NCBI GenBank assembly: GCA_903877385.1
Contig: CAIRDP010000054.1
Coordinates: 124,001-188,000 of the forward strand
DNA length: 64,000 bases
From: an uncultured Bacteroidales bacterium
GTDB lineage: Bacteria; Bacteroidota; Bacteroidia; Bacteroidales; FEN-979
Reading direction: 5' to 3'
The notes under the pieces were generated by a model, which was given only the letters and a program-made list of their open reading frames with translations, searched no databases and was not told the origin of the DNA. A program made the position numbers and the translations under genes. Shown here piece by piece: positions 35,541-43,656 of this stretch (position 1 is its first letter; each line of letters opens with the position of its first letter).

Positions 35541-36824
35541 TCAGGAAACCTGCTGGCTGAAGCCCTTTTTAGGTCTGTTGCGGGATGCAAATAATCTTTG
35601 AAATGTAAACAAATAAATCAGCCTGAATACCAGGAGGATTCTTGAAAAAATCGCACCAGAGTGAAGGTTCCAGATAAGCTGCTTCAATGAGAGTTCAACC
35701 TCAGGATAATTTGCTGCCGAACCAAGGATGTAATTCAGAAGTCCGGGGTAATACAATAACTTTTGCAGGCTGAGGTGGAAGCGAAATTCATTCTTCATCC
35801 TCCTGTATATTTCAGCATCATAGGCCTTGTTGGCAGCCCCTGAAAAATCAGCGGACTTAAAACACCTGATGATATGTTTACCCGCGACTCTCCCGCTCCT
35901 GATTGCATTACCAACTCCTTCGCCTGTAATGGGGTCAACCAGGGATGCCGCATCACCGGTGAGGATAAACCGGTTACCCGAAATATCCCTCTTTTGGCCA
36001 CCCATCGGGATTATACGCCCCCTCACTGCGTCCGTTCGCTCTGCCCCGGCCAGCCGGCTTTTCAGGGGCTCCGACATCAGCAGTCCTTCAAAACATTTTT
36101 TAAGCTTGATCCCTTTACGTTTGATCACTTTGGCCGGCATCCCCAAACCAACATTTGAACTGCCGTCGGCAAGGTGAAATATCCATAAATACCCCGGCAG
36201 TATCTCTTTGGCAAGGTACATTTCAATGGCGCTGCCCTCACTCAGGGGTTTAAGGCCCCGGTAATATGTTCGCAATGCCACGCATTGCTGTTCCTTTGTT
36301 ATATGCTTAACCCCCATTTCCCTGGCCACAAAGGAATTCACCCCATCGGCCCCTACCAGGATACTGCCTTCGAACCGGCCTTGATTCGTATCGAGAATAA
36401 TACTGTCGCCGGCATGAATGATTTTTAATGGGATGCAGTTCTCAAAAGTGCAAACATTTTCATATTGCTTCAGCTCACCGAACATGAAATCATCAAAATC
36501 GATCCGCCTGCATGTAAACATCGGTTTCTTCTCACTGTCGGGCCTCACACCCAGGCTGAAACGGTCCAAGGAAGGCGAAAAGATCTCAGCCCCGGAGCAG
36601 GGCAGTTTGGAATTAAAATCCATGAAAGCTGCGTACAGCCGGGGCGAGATGAGAAACAACTGGTTAATGACATCCAGGGTGAGGCCGTCGCCGCAGATCT
36701 TTTCCCTGGGAAAGCAGGCCTTATCAATCACGGCGACCTTCAGTCCTGAATTTCCAAGGCATATGGCGGTCGTGACGCCTGCCGGGCCAGCTCCCACGAT
36801 CAGTACATCAAATTTTCCACTCAC
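35541..36824 (-). CDS. Geranylgeranyl-reductase-like FAD-dependent oxidoreductase
   Basis: A 427-residue flavoprotein of the digeranylgeranylglycerophospholipid/geranylgeranyl reductase group. The start is a GTG (36824-36822), directly followed by the dinucleotide-binding motif FDVLIVGAGPAGVTTAICL. Further motifs are FPREKICGDGLT, the internal GVNSFVAREMGV, and the C-terminal FAD block FILTGDAASLVDPITGEGVG with NAIRSG. The family reduces isoprenoid double bonds or acts on other lipids and quinones; the substrate here is not evident. It is divergent from the OB-fold lipoprotein and does not clearly belong to an operon. Confidence 0.85.
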   Translation of the reverse strand: MSGKFDVLIVGAGPAGVTTAICLGNSGLKVAVIDKACFPREKICGDGLTLDVINQLFLISPRLYAAFMDFNSKLPCSGAEIFSPSLDRFSLGVRPDSEKKPMFTCRRIDFDDFMFGELKQYENVCTFENCIPLKIIHAGDSIILDTNQGRFEGSILVGADGVNSFVAREMGVKHITKEQQCVALRTYYRGLKPLSEGSAIEMYLAKEILPGYLWIFHLADGSSNVGLGMPAKVIKRKGIKLKKCFEGLLMSEPLKSRLAGAERTDAVRGRIIPMGGQKRDISGNRFILTGDAASLVDPITGEGVGNAIRSGRVAGKHIIRCFKSADFSGAANKAYDAEIYRRMKNEFRFHLSLQKLLYYPGLLNYILGSAANYPEVELSLKQLIWNLHSGAIFSRILLVFRLIYLFTFQRLFASRNRPKKGFSQQVS

Positions 36825-36856
36825 ATGCCAGGGGTGTTAAAACCAAAGGATTTTTT

Positions 36857-36865
36857 TAGCTTTGC
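36857..36865 (+). promoter_or_regulatory. Promoter -7 box of the OB-fold lipoprotein gene
   Basis: TAGCTTTGC matches TAnnTTTG and lies 25 bp before the ATG at 36891. This supports the internal ATG as the true start over the longer open frame from 36825. Confidence 0.55.
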
Positions 36866-36890
36866 GCAAAAATTACCAACAGACAAATAT

Positions 36891-37628
36891 ATGAAAATCC
36901 ATATTCGGGGATTCTGCTTCTTCGCTATCCTCTCGGCCTTCCTGGTATCATGCCAGGGCGGCACTGACAAAAAAAACGCAGACCTTGCGCCTAATGCCCA
37001 CCAGGTCAGGGCCGAAGAAGTCATACAAACCAGCTCATACACTTATGCCAGGGTTTCGGCCGACGGAAGGGATTACTGGATAGCCGTGGCCAGGATGGAC
37101 GTTAAGCCCGGTGAAACATATTACTGGTCGGAAGGATCCGAAATGCGTGAATTCACAAGCAAGGAGCTGAAAAGGACTTTCCGCAGCATTTTCTTTATCC
37201 AGGACTTTTCGGCCGAACCCATAACCCTGGCAAAGCAGGAACCTGCCAGTCCCGGGACGGGGCAAACGGACAAGTCGGGCAGTATGGGTAAAACACCTGC
37301 CGTGGAACACCAGGGTCTTTCAGTTCCTAAACTTGCAGGAGGCGTAAGCGTTGCCGAGCTCTACTCAAAACGCAAAACCTATGAGGGAAAAACGGTTAAA
37401 ATAAGGGCCGAGGTGGTGAAATTTGCAAGCGGTATCATGAACAGGAACTGGGTGCATGTCCAGGACGGAACAAAGGACGGGGAACATTTTGATCTCACCA
37501 TCACCACCCAGGATTCTGTAAAGGTGGGCGACATCGTGATCTTTGATGGCAAGGTATTTCTTGATCAGGATTTTGGTGCAGGCTACTTTTACGAAGTAAT
37601 TCTTGAGGATGCCATATTGAAGAAGTAA
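36891..37628 (+). CDS. OB-fold (nucleic-acid-binding-like) lipoprotein
   Basis: A 245-residue lipoprotein. The open frame begins at 36825, but ATG 36891 gives a good lipoprotein signal ending FLVSC (Cys21) and has a promoter box upstream. Residues about 40-110 form a small domain (YTYARVSADGRDYWIAVARM). A linker rich in Lys, Gly and Pro follows. The C-terminal part, about 155-245 (GKTVKIRAEVVKFASGIMNR, NWVHVQDGT, VGDIVIFDGKVFLDQDFG), is a typical OB-fold of the kind seen in exported 'nucleotide-binding' Bacteroidota proteins. The actual ligand is unknown. It ends in a bidirectional terminator shared with the next gene. Confidence 0.75.
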   Translation: MKIHIRGFCFFAILSAFLVSCQGGTDKKNADLAPNAHQVRAEEVIQTSSYTYARVSADGRDYWIAVARMDVKPGETYYWSEGSEMREFTSKELKRTFRSIFFIQDFSAEPITLAKQEPASPGTGQTDKSGSMGKTPAVEHQGLSVPKLAGGVSVAELYSKRKTYEGKTVKIRAEVVKFASGIMNRNWVHVQDGTKDGEHFDLTITTQDSVKVGDIVIFDGKVFLDQDFGAGYFYEVILEDAILKK

Positions 37629-37653
37629 ACCCACAGGCAACAGTACTTTAAAT

Positions 37654-37685
37654 AAAAAGCCCCGGCCAAAGACCAGGGCTTTTTT
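37654..37685. terminator. Bidirectional terminator
   Basis: AAAAAGCCCCGG (37654-37665) pairs with CCAGGGCTTTTTT (37673-37685) with one mismatch, around CCAAAGA. It sits between two convergent genes and has poly-A and poly-T flanks. Confidence 0.85.
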
Positions 37686-37702
37686 ATTCCAGGTATCTGA
37701 AA

Positions 37703-37951
37703 TTACTTCTTTTCAGGAGTTGTGGTTTTTTTATCCTTATCGCAGCATTTTCCACCATCCTTATGCATGGTGCAACCAGGCTTGCAAGCGTCCTTCTTAT
37801 CGCTTGATGCGGGAGTCTTTGCATCAGCTTTAGCAGGAGTTGTCTGGGTTGTTGCGGGTTTGGTATCTTTTGCCTTATCCTGGGCAACAGCGGTAGTTGA
37901 CAAGAATGCTGCCATGGCAATCATTCCTACAAATAATGTTACTTTTTTCAT
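37703..37951 (-). CDS. Small Lys/Thr-rich exported protein with Cys-rich metal-binding-like motif
   Basis: An 82-residue protein. The open frame extends to 38050, but that would overlap the upstream SDR gene; ATG 37951 gives a clean signal peptide, MKKVTLFVGMIAMAAFLSTT followed by AVAQ. The mature part is about 57 residues, very rich in Lys, Thr, Ala, Pro and Asp. It carries a Cys/His cluster CKPGCTMHKDGGKCC followed by a Lys-rich tail. The four Cys plus His could bind a metal ion or form disulfides in the periplasm; this is inference from composition. No family recognised. Similar small Lys-rich exported proteins are common in Bacteroidota. Confidence 0.65.
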   Translation of the reverse strand: MKKVTLFVGMIAMAAFLSTTAVAQDKAKDTKPATTQTTPAKADAKTPASSDKKDACKPGCTMHKDGGKCCDKDKKTTTPEKK

Positions 37952-38013
37952 TGATTGTTCGATTTTATGATTTAACATTGGTAAAACGTATGAAATATAA
38001 TTATAGTACAAAA

Positions 38014-39015
38014 TTACATCTTTTTCTTTAGGGCGGATGACATCTCCCATAATTTTTTACCGTTGTCGAAGTTCAAGGCTTTGGAATCCACATCTTTACG
38101 GTTCATAAGAAAAAGGTAGTCGAAAGATTTCCCTTCCACATCTTTCGAAACCGAAAAATAGATCACGGGAGCCGAAGCGTCTTTCGGCGACCTGAAAAAC
38201 ATCCTGAACACCAGTCTCAAAAGAGGTTGGAAGATCTTTGGCGACTCACGGGCGATGTTTGAGTTGACCGGTCCGGGGCAGAGGGCGAATACCGAACAGG
38301 CATTATGGCTGTTGGGATTGAGCCTTCTCGACAATTCCACGGCAAAGGTCGTAAGCAGCAGCTTGTTGTGCCCGTAATGTTCCATAGCCTGCTTTATACT
38401 GTACGGAGTGAACCTCCCAAAATCATCCCATTTGATCATTGAAGGGTTACGGTGCGATTCGGACGAAACAAAGATGATCCTGGGGATGTTCATGCCATGC
38501 TGCCCTTCGAGGCTCAGCTTCCCGAAACTTCCGTTTTCGATCAGGCTGGTCACATAGCAGAACTTCGAAAAATAATTCACCACGAACATCTCTTCCAGGC
38601 CCTGGGGAGTTTTCCTCGACTTATTCGGGACCACTCCTGCATTGCTTATCAGTACATCGATGGGAGCAAACCCGGATTTCAGCTCCAGGCAAACCTTTTC
38701 AATGCTTCTCAAATCGGAGAAATCCACCTGCAGCATATGTACATCGGGGTTCCCGCTGAGCCTTTTAACTTCCTCCCCTTTCGAAGGGATACCGCTGCGG
38801 CAGACCATCACGGTTTTTGCACCCCTCGATGCCACCTCAATTGCTACGGCAAACCCAAGGCCTGAACTGGCCCCGTCAACAACCACCGTTTTGCCGTCGA
38901 GGCGGTCCGAATCGCTTATCGTACCCACAGGCACCTGCTTTTTGAACAGGTCCATAATACCTGTAAGCGTTGCCCTGAAAGGATCCTTGTATTTTTCCTG
39001 TTTATTTTCTTCCAT
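38014..39015 (-). CDS. Short-chain dehydrogenase/reductase, retinol-dehydrogenase-like
   Basis: A 333-residue NAD(P)-dependent oxidoreductase. The cofactor motif is GASSGLG (in TVVVDGASSGLGFAVAIEVA), then DVLISNAGVV, the catalytic Ser in IIFVSSESHR and the catalytic pair YGHNK (Tyr-x-x-x-Lys). The C-terminal extension includes LLRLVFRMFF, an amphipathic or membrane-associating stretch, as in lipid-acting SDRs of the retinol/protochlorophyllide group. The start codon overlaps the end of the sulfotransferase gene by 14 bp, so the two are translationally coupled. The substrate is unknown. Confidence 0.88.
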   Translation of the reverse strand: MEENKQEKYKDPFRATLTGIMDLFKKQVPVGTISDSDRLDGKTVVVDGASSGLGFAVAIEVASRGAKTVMVCRSGIPSKGEEVKRLSGNPDVHMLQVDFSDLRSIEKVCLELKSGFAPIDVLISNAGVVPNKSRKTPQGLEEMFVVNYFSKFCYVTSLIENGSFGKLSLEGQHGMNIPRIIFVSSESHRNPSMIKWDDFGRFTPYSIKQAMEHYGHNKLLLTTFAVELSRRLNPNSHNACSVFALCPGPVNSNIARESPKIFQPLLRLVFRMFFRSPKDASAPVIYFSVSKDVEGKSFDYLFLMNRKDVDSKALNFDNGKKLWEMSSALKKKM

Positions 39016-40255
39016 AATGTGCTTTCATAAATTCCTGGTAATGCGATGTGTGTTTGTCGATGTCGGCTTCGGTGAGCCCGAAATCACCCAGCGAATACTG
39101 GTGAATGCCGTGTTTGCGGTGGGGATTTTCCAGCTCATGCTGCCTGAAACGCTCAACCAGCACATCGTTCAACCCCCCGTCCATGGAATAGATCCTGCCC
39201 AGTTCACGCATCGAATCCCCTATGAGATCCTTGTAATATATATCGAGAAATTTGTCGTTATTATTCCCCTTCAGCCTGTAATCCAGGGCCTGTTCGAGCA
39301 TATACCCCGTTTTTCTCACCCAGTGAGCCGCAATCTTACGTTCATCCACAGCATCGCTGAACATCATATAATTGTAAGTAAGCATACTGAGGTACGAAGG
39401 CACCGATTCATAAATGTTCCGGTGGGGCCAGATGAACTTCACATCCCCGAAATGTTTTGTTATCAGGTGAGGGAACTCAAGATGGTGGGGTGTTTTAAGC
39501 AACCAGCGTTTTGCAGGTTTCGCCCATTGCAGGAATTTCAGCAGCTTCACGGCATATTCGTAAGCCGGCGACTGGTCAGTCGTTTCCAGCCAGGCTGCAT
39601 AGGAAGGCACATTCATCATTGCCTCGGTGGTTGTGCTTAAAAAACTTACATCCAGCATCAGAATATCTTCTTCAGGCTGAATGGCATCGATGGGATGTAT
39701 GGCAAAAAAGCCGGGCGACATGAGCTCCACGGCCTTCACCGAGGTACGGGCCACCCTGATCCGTTTCGGATCTTCATGCACCTCCGAAGGCCTGAAATCG
39801 AGGTTTAAAGGCATTGGATTGATCACCTCCCAGCTCGGGATCACCCTGTGGTTGGGATCCACGGCAAGCAGTCGGTGAAGTTTGGTCGTCCCGGTCCTCT
39901 GCAGCCCTACAATGATCCAGGCGGGATACAGCTCCTGTTCAAGGATCCCGGGGTGTTTCTTAAAGAAATACTCAGCCCTCAGCCTGATGCTGATCAGGCT
40001 CGACAGCCTTTCCCTTGTTATAAACCTTCCGATTGGATGAAGGTTTGCTTCCTCGTTGATGGATCTCAGCATCCGTTCAACAGGTTCATCCTGGAAATCC
40101 TTCCCGAGATCGCTCAGGCCCGTCATCTTTCTTGCCTTGCCTATCAGCTCGTCCTTATCCAGTTTTATCCTGCTGCCCAAAAAGTATATGTTCTTCCATG
40201 CCGAATTGATGCCCCGGAATAAAAGGGGTCTTTTTGAGAAACTTTTATTACTCAT
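39002..40255 (-). CDS. Sulfotransferase-family protein
   Basis: A 417-residue protein of the Sulfotransfer_3 type. The 5'-phosphosulfate (PAPS) binding loop is visible as PAWIIVGLQRTGTTKLHRLL (about residues 108-127). The region LLKTPHHLEFPHLI, then KFIWPHRNIYESVPS, corresponds to the 3'-phosphate-binding part. The family transfers sulfate from PAPS to hydroxyl groups of lipids, sugars or small molecules. Situated between DUF1214 and SDR genes, with 23 bp and -14 bp spacings, it is clearly in one operon; a lipid or polyketide-like acceptor is plausible but not shown. No PAPS-synthesis genes are in the window. Confidence 0.85.
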   Translation of the reverse strand: MSNKSFSKRPLLFRGINSAWKNIYFLGSRIKLDKDELIGKARKMTGLSDLGKDFQDEPVERMLRSINEEANLHPIGRFITRERLSSLISIRLRAEYFFKKHPGILEQELYPAWIIVGLQRTGTTKLHRLLAVDPNHRVIPSWEVINPMPLNLDFRPSEVHEDPKRIRVARTSVKAVELMSPGFFAIHPIDAIQPEEDILMLDVSFLSTTTEAMMNVPSYAAWLETTDQSPAYEYAVKLLKFLQWAKPAKRWLLKTPHHLEFPHLITKHFGDVKFIWPHRNIYESVPSYLSMLTYNYMMFSDAVDERKIAAHWVRKTGYMLEQALDYRLKGNNNDKFLDIYYKDLIGDSMRELGRIYSMDGGLNDVLVERFRQHELENPHRKHGIHQYSLGDFGLTEADIDKHTSHYQEFMKAHYGRK

Positions 40256-40278
40256 TACTTACATTTTCATGTTTATTA

Positions 40279-41460
40279 TTACTGCGGATGGCGGAGCGGG
40301 ATCACCCTGCATTGAGGTTCAGGGGCCAGGACTCCGGGTTTAAGCCGGTACCACCTCCAGAGCATGGTGCCTTCGTAATGCCCGCATGTGTTGATCCAGT
40401 TTGGCATCCCGGGATCTGAATGCGCCACAATTACCTTTACAGAACCGTCCGGTTCATATTTTGCTGAAGCTTTATTTATACATATTGTAAAATACCTGTA
40501 ATCAAGTGATTCCATCCAGTAGTTGTTCAGCTGGAAATTCCAGGAATCACAGCCGGGAGGCATCACTTCGATCAGCAGGGCCTCTTCTTTGGCAAGTTTC
40601 CAGTATGAATGGTAATAAATGATGGAAGCATCCCCGCCTGCATCATTCGACTTTTTCGGATCAAACAAGGGCAGCTTATTGGCATGTTCCCTGAAACCGT
40701 TGGCCCAGCGTGAGAATAAAAGCGCTGCACCTCCCACGAACATGGAGGCTGTAGTAAGCCCTTCGTCAAGCATGGCCGGGCTGATATTTTCAGGGGCCTT
40801 TCGGCCGTCAAGGTTTTCAATCCTGATCTCTGCCGGGGTTTCGGCAAAACGGTCGTTAAAGGTCTGCCTTACCATGAGCATGCTGGTGGTTTTTTCAATC
40901 TTAAGCCAGTTCTTTCCTTTCCTTTCCCTGCTAAGGATGACCTCGAAACTGCCGTCCTCCTCGTACAGTATATCATTATGCTCAAGCACGGCGCAGGGAG
41001 CCATTCCGCCGGTCGTCCCGTAATTCCCGTTCTGGGTGAACAGCCCGAAGTAATGGACTGTATTCCTTTTCCCGCTCAGGCGGTATTCATATTTCCCGCT
41101 GACCTGGGCGTTGAAATAATAATTATCGGGGTTGTCGGCCCCCAGTTTGATTGTTTCGTGGGCGGTTCTCCTCAATACCGGGAACGAAGGGTCGCTGTAT
41201 TCAATAAATGCTTCCAGCCCTCCCCTGGTAAGCCTGCTGAGGTAGCGGATCCCTTCGGCCTGGTTAAAGGCATCGCGGGGAGCTCCCGGCATTCCGAGAG
41301 CAGCTCCTGCGGCTTTAAGGTTGTCGCAGAACTCATCCCATGCCTTACCCGAAACGATACGTTCCTGGTGGATGTCATCCGCAGTCTTACCTTTAAGTTT
41401 TAACAGAAAGGCCTGCCAGGACTTCATCATCCTGAGGAAGAAAAACAGAAGCTTAGGCAT
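40279..41460 (-). CDS. DUF1214-domain protein
   Basis: A 393-residue protein. The ATG at 41460 (MPKLLFFFLRMMKSWQAF) is preferred to a TTG at 41493. The N-terminal stretch is hydrophobic-basic, perhaps membrane-associating. The C-terminal half fits DUF1214 (YYHSYWKLAKEEALLIEVMP, WNFQLNNYWMESLDY, KVIVAHSDPGMPNWINTCGH). It also contains YYFNAQVSGKYEYRLSGKRN, FGLFTQNGNYG and FEVILSRERKGKNWLKI, typical of the DUF1254/DUF1214 superfamily. No enzymatic role is established for the family. First gene of a minus-strand operon with sulfotransferase and SDR. Confidence 0.75.
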   Translation of the reverse strand: MPKLLFFFLRMMKSWQAFLLKLKGKTADDIHQERIVSGKAWDEFCDNLKAAGAALGMPGAPRDAFNQAEGIRYLSRLTRGGLEAFIEYSDPSFPVLRRTAHETIKLGADNPDNYYFNAQVSGKYEYRLSGKRNTVHYFGLFTQNGNYGTTGGMAPCAVLEHNDILYEEDGSFEVILSRERKGKNWLKIEKTTSMLMVRQTFNDRFAETPAEIRIENLDGRKAPENISPAMLDEGLTTASMFVGGAALLFSRWANGFREHANKLPLFDPKKSNDAGGDASIIYYHSYWKLAKEEALLIEVMPPGCDSWNFQLNNYWMESLDYRYFTICINKASAKYEPDGSVKVIVAHSDPGMPNWINTCGHYEGTMLWRWYRLKPGVLAPEPQCRVIPLRHPQ

Positions 41461-41489
41461 TCGTAAAAAATTAAGTATTATTGCAGGCC

Positions 41490-41522
41490 GCAAATTTAGG
41501 AAATATCATGGAAGAAGGGCAA
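41490..41522 (-). promoter_or_regulatory. Promoter of the DUF1214-sulfotransferase-SDR operon
   Basis: On the minus strand: TTG (41522-41520), a 21-bp spacer, then TAAATTTGC (41498-41490), 30 bp before the DUF1214 ATG. The upstream element lies inside the 5' end of the divergent SDR gene. A weaker plus-strand box, TATTATTGC (41476-41484), may serve that SDR. Confidence 0.5.
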
Positions 41523-42293
41523 TGGGCTCTGATCGCAGGATCGGCCGAGGGATTGGGAGAGGCATTCACCGAAAGCCTTGCTGCGCAAGGGGTTAACCTC
41601 ATACTGCTTGATCGTAAGGAAGATGCCTTAAATGAGATCGTGAAGGAGGTCGTGAGGAAGCACGGGATTAAAATTGTTCCGTTATGCATTGACCTGGCCG
41701 ATGAGAATGCGTGGAAGGTGTGCATGGATGCGATGCGGGATGCAGGATGCAGGTTATTGGTGTATTGTGCAGCCATGTCGGAAGTGAAACCGTTTCTGGA
41801 ACATTCTCCCGGGACCCTTGATCGTTTTATCGATGTGAACAACCGCAGCCTGATCCTTCTTGTCCATGCTTTTGCCGGGTATCTGAAAGAACAGGGGAAA
41901 ACAGGAAAAATTCTCCTGGTCTCGTCCCTGGCTGGTTTGCTGGCGCCGGTATATATTGCGCCCTATGCTGCAAGCAAAGCATTCCTGGTAGCACTTGCAC
42001 GCTCCCTTTTTTACGAGTTCAAACCTTATGGCATCGGCATCAGCGTTTGCGTTGCGGGCATCATCAAGACCCCTAAATTTCTTGAAAGCAGGGCCGAAGG
42101 CAGGATTGCCATGGCTGATCCATACAGCGTAGCCGCTTATGCTTTGAGCCGTTGCGGAAAAAAGGCGGTCTGCATCCACGGATGGAAGAACCGCCTTAAT
42201 TATTTTATTCTGTCAAAAATGCTGCCTGCTTCACTTGCTTCATATTTCGTGAACAGGGCTATGCGTATAATGTATCCTACTTTCTCTCGCTGA
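41508..42293 (+). CDS. Short-chain dehydrogenase/reductase (second, divergent)
   Basis: A 261-residue SDR from ATG 41508; an upstream in-frame TTG at 41481 is less likely. The cofactor motif is ALIAGSAEGLGEAF, then NDD-type LLVYCAAMSEVKPF, the catalytic Ser in ILLVSSLAGLLAP and YAASK (Tyr-x-x-x-Lys). The sequence resembles 17-beta-hydroxysteroid/3-ketoacyl-reductase-like SDRs (FYEFKPYGIGISVCVAGII). Codons for DAMRDAGCR just before the central beta strand come from a GGATGC-type repeat. It is divergent from the DUF1214 operon and overlaps the 3' end of citrate synthase by 17 bp tail to tail. Confidence 0.86.
   Translation: MEEGQWALIAGSAEGLGEAFTESLAAQGVNLILLDRKEDALNEIVKEVVRKHGIKIVPLCIDLADENAWKVCMDAMRDAGCRLLVYCAAMSEVKPFLEHSPGTLDRFIDVNNRSLILLVHAFAGYLKEQGKTGKILLVSSLAGLLAPVYIAPYAASKAFLVALARSLFYEFKPYGIGISVCVAGIIKTPKFLESRAEGRIAMADPYSVAAYALSRCGKKAVCIHGWKNRLNYFILSKMLPASLASYFVNRAMRIMYPTFSR
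41726..41753. repeat. GGATGC-type partial repeat inside an SDR gene
   Basis: GGATGCGATGCGGGATGC followed by AGGATGCAGG, read in frame as DAMRDAGCR. It looks like one arm of the palindromic element seen twice in purL; no matching inverted arm follows. Confidence 0.6.
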
Positions 42294-43626
42294 CCGGGAT
42301 ATATTTATGGTCAGGTTCAACGGCCTTGTAGGCCGGACGGATGATCCTGCGACCGCTGATCAGTTCCTCGAGACGGTGCGCACACCATCCGGAGATACGT
42401 GAAATAGCAAAAAGCGGGGTAAAGAGTTCCTTGGGTATCTTGAGACATTCGTAAACGAAACCACTGTAGAAGTCCACGTTCGGGGAGATCAGTTTCTCCT
42501 TTGTTCCCTTGAATTCATAATAGATCTCAGGTCCTATGCGCTCGATGGCTTCGTAAAGCCCCATCTCCTTTTCGCGTCCTTTTTCTTTTGAAAGCAGCCT
42601 TGCCTTTTCCTTTAAAAGGATGGCACGGGGATCGGAAACTGTGTAAACTGCATGCCCGAAACCGTAAATTTTTCCGCTCTTGTCATAGGCTTCTTTCTTC
42701 AGGATCTTGCGCAGGTAGTCCGTCACCTCGTCATCATTGCCCCAGTTCTTTATATTGGCCTTGATGTTGTCCATCATGTCGATGACTTCTATGTTGGCCC
42801 CGCCATGGAGAGGACCTTTAAGCGATCCAATGGCTGCAACGATGGCCGAATACGTATCGGTGCCGCTCGAACTTACAACCCTTGTCGTAAAGGTGGAGTT
42901 GTTACCGCCTCCATGCTCGGCATGAAGCATCAGGCAAAGATCAAGAAGTTCGGCTTCCAGAGGGGTGTAGTCCTGCCCCTTGAGCATATACAGGAAATTC
43001 TCGGCCGTACCTAATTTCTTGTCGGGGTATCGCACACTCAGCGTATCATAATAGATGAGGTGCCTCATGGCATGATAGGAGTAAACTGCGATGGTCGGGA
43101 ATTTTGCGATGAGGCTGATCGACTGCCTGATGATGTTCTGGACCGTTGTATCGTCGGCCTGTTCGTCGAGGGTGTATAAGGCCAGGATGGACCTTGCCAT
43201 CATGTTCATGATATCCTTTCCTTTCATGGTAAGGATCATATCCCGGTTGAAATTCTCGGGTAACGCCCTCTGCTCAGCCAAACCTTCAGAGAAAATCTTC
43301 AATTCTTCCTCTTTGGGAAGACGCCCAAAAAGGAGGAGGAACACGGTTTCGTCAAACCCTGCACGTTTCCCGGCCTGGTTGCCCCTGACCAGATCGCTGA
43401 TCTCAATCCCGCGGTAAATAAGCTTGCCATCGATCGCAACAAGCTTGCCATCAATTTTTTCATATCCTACCACGCTTCCAACCCGTGTAAGCCCGACAAG
43501 TACGCCCGTATGGTCTGCATTGCGCAGTCCCCGCTTTACATCAAACTGCCTGAACAGCTGTTCGTCAATAGTGCATGAATCCTTGGTCTCCGGGGCATGC
43601 TCCTCAATGAATTTCTGAATATCCAT
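42277..43626 (-). CDS. gltA: Citrate synthase
   Basis: Condenses acetyl-CoA and oxaloacetate, the entry step of the TCA cycle. The 449-residue protein has GKLIYRGIEISDLV, LHAEHGGGNNSTFTTRVVSS (active-site His), GSLKGPLHGGANIEVIDMM, the second active-site region GFGHAVYTVSDPRA, and NVDFYSGFVY with the catalytic Asp. It lies 30 bp downstream of aconitase on the same strand, so both are probably one operon. A TACATTTGC box in the gap (43647-43655) may be an internal promoter. Confidence 0.95.
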   Translation of the reverse strand: MDIQKFIEEHAPETKDSCTIDEQLFRQFDVKRGLRNADHTGVLVGLTRVGSVVGYEKIDGKLVAIDGKLIYRGIEISDLVRGNQAGKRAGFDETVFLLLFGRLPKEEELKIFSEGLAEQRALPENFNRDMILTMKGKDIMNMMARSILALYTLDEQADDTTVQNIIRQSISLIAKFPTIAVYSYHAMRHLIYYDTLSVRYPDKKLGTAENFLYMLKGQDYTPLEAELLDLCLMLHAEHGGGNNSTFTTRVVSSSGTDTYSAIVAAIGSLKGPLHGGANIEVIDMMDNIKANIKNWGNDDEVTDYLRKILKKEAYDKSGKIYGFGHAVYTVSDPRAILLKEKARLLSKEKGREKEMGLYEAIERIGPEIYYEFKGTKEKLISPNVDFYSGFVYECLKIPKELFTPLFAISRISGWCAHRLEELISGRRIIRPAYKAVEPDHKYIPVSERK

Positions 43627-43646
43627 AAAATGTGGTTGTTACGTAT

Positions 43647-43655
43647 GCAAATGTA
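43647..43655 (-). promoter_or_regulatory. Possible internal promoter box before gltA
   Basis: Minus strand TACATTTGC fits TAnnTTTG, 20 bp before the citrate synthase ATG and next to the aconitase stop. No -33 element was found. Confidence 0.35.
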
Positions 43656-43656
43656 A

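Noticed and set aside
37952-38050. Longer N-terminus of the small Lys-rich protein
   Set aside because: It would overlap the SDR gene and hide a clear signal peptide that begins at ATG 37951.
38642-39640. 332-residue plus-strand open frame
   Set aside because: It runs antisense across the well-supported SDR and sulfotransferase genes and lacks any recognisable motif; it is a shadow frame.
41461-41507. TTG starts for both the DUF1214 gene (41493) and the SDR gene (41481)
   Set aside because: The two extended frames would overlap each other and the promoter boxes; the ATGs at 41460 and 41508 fit better.
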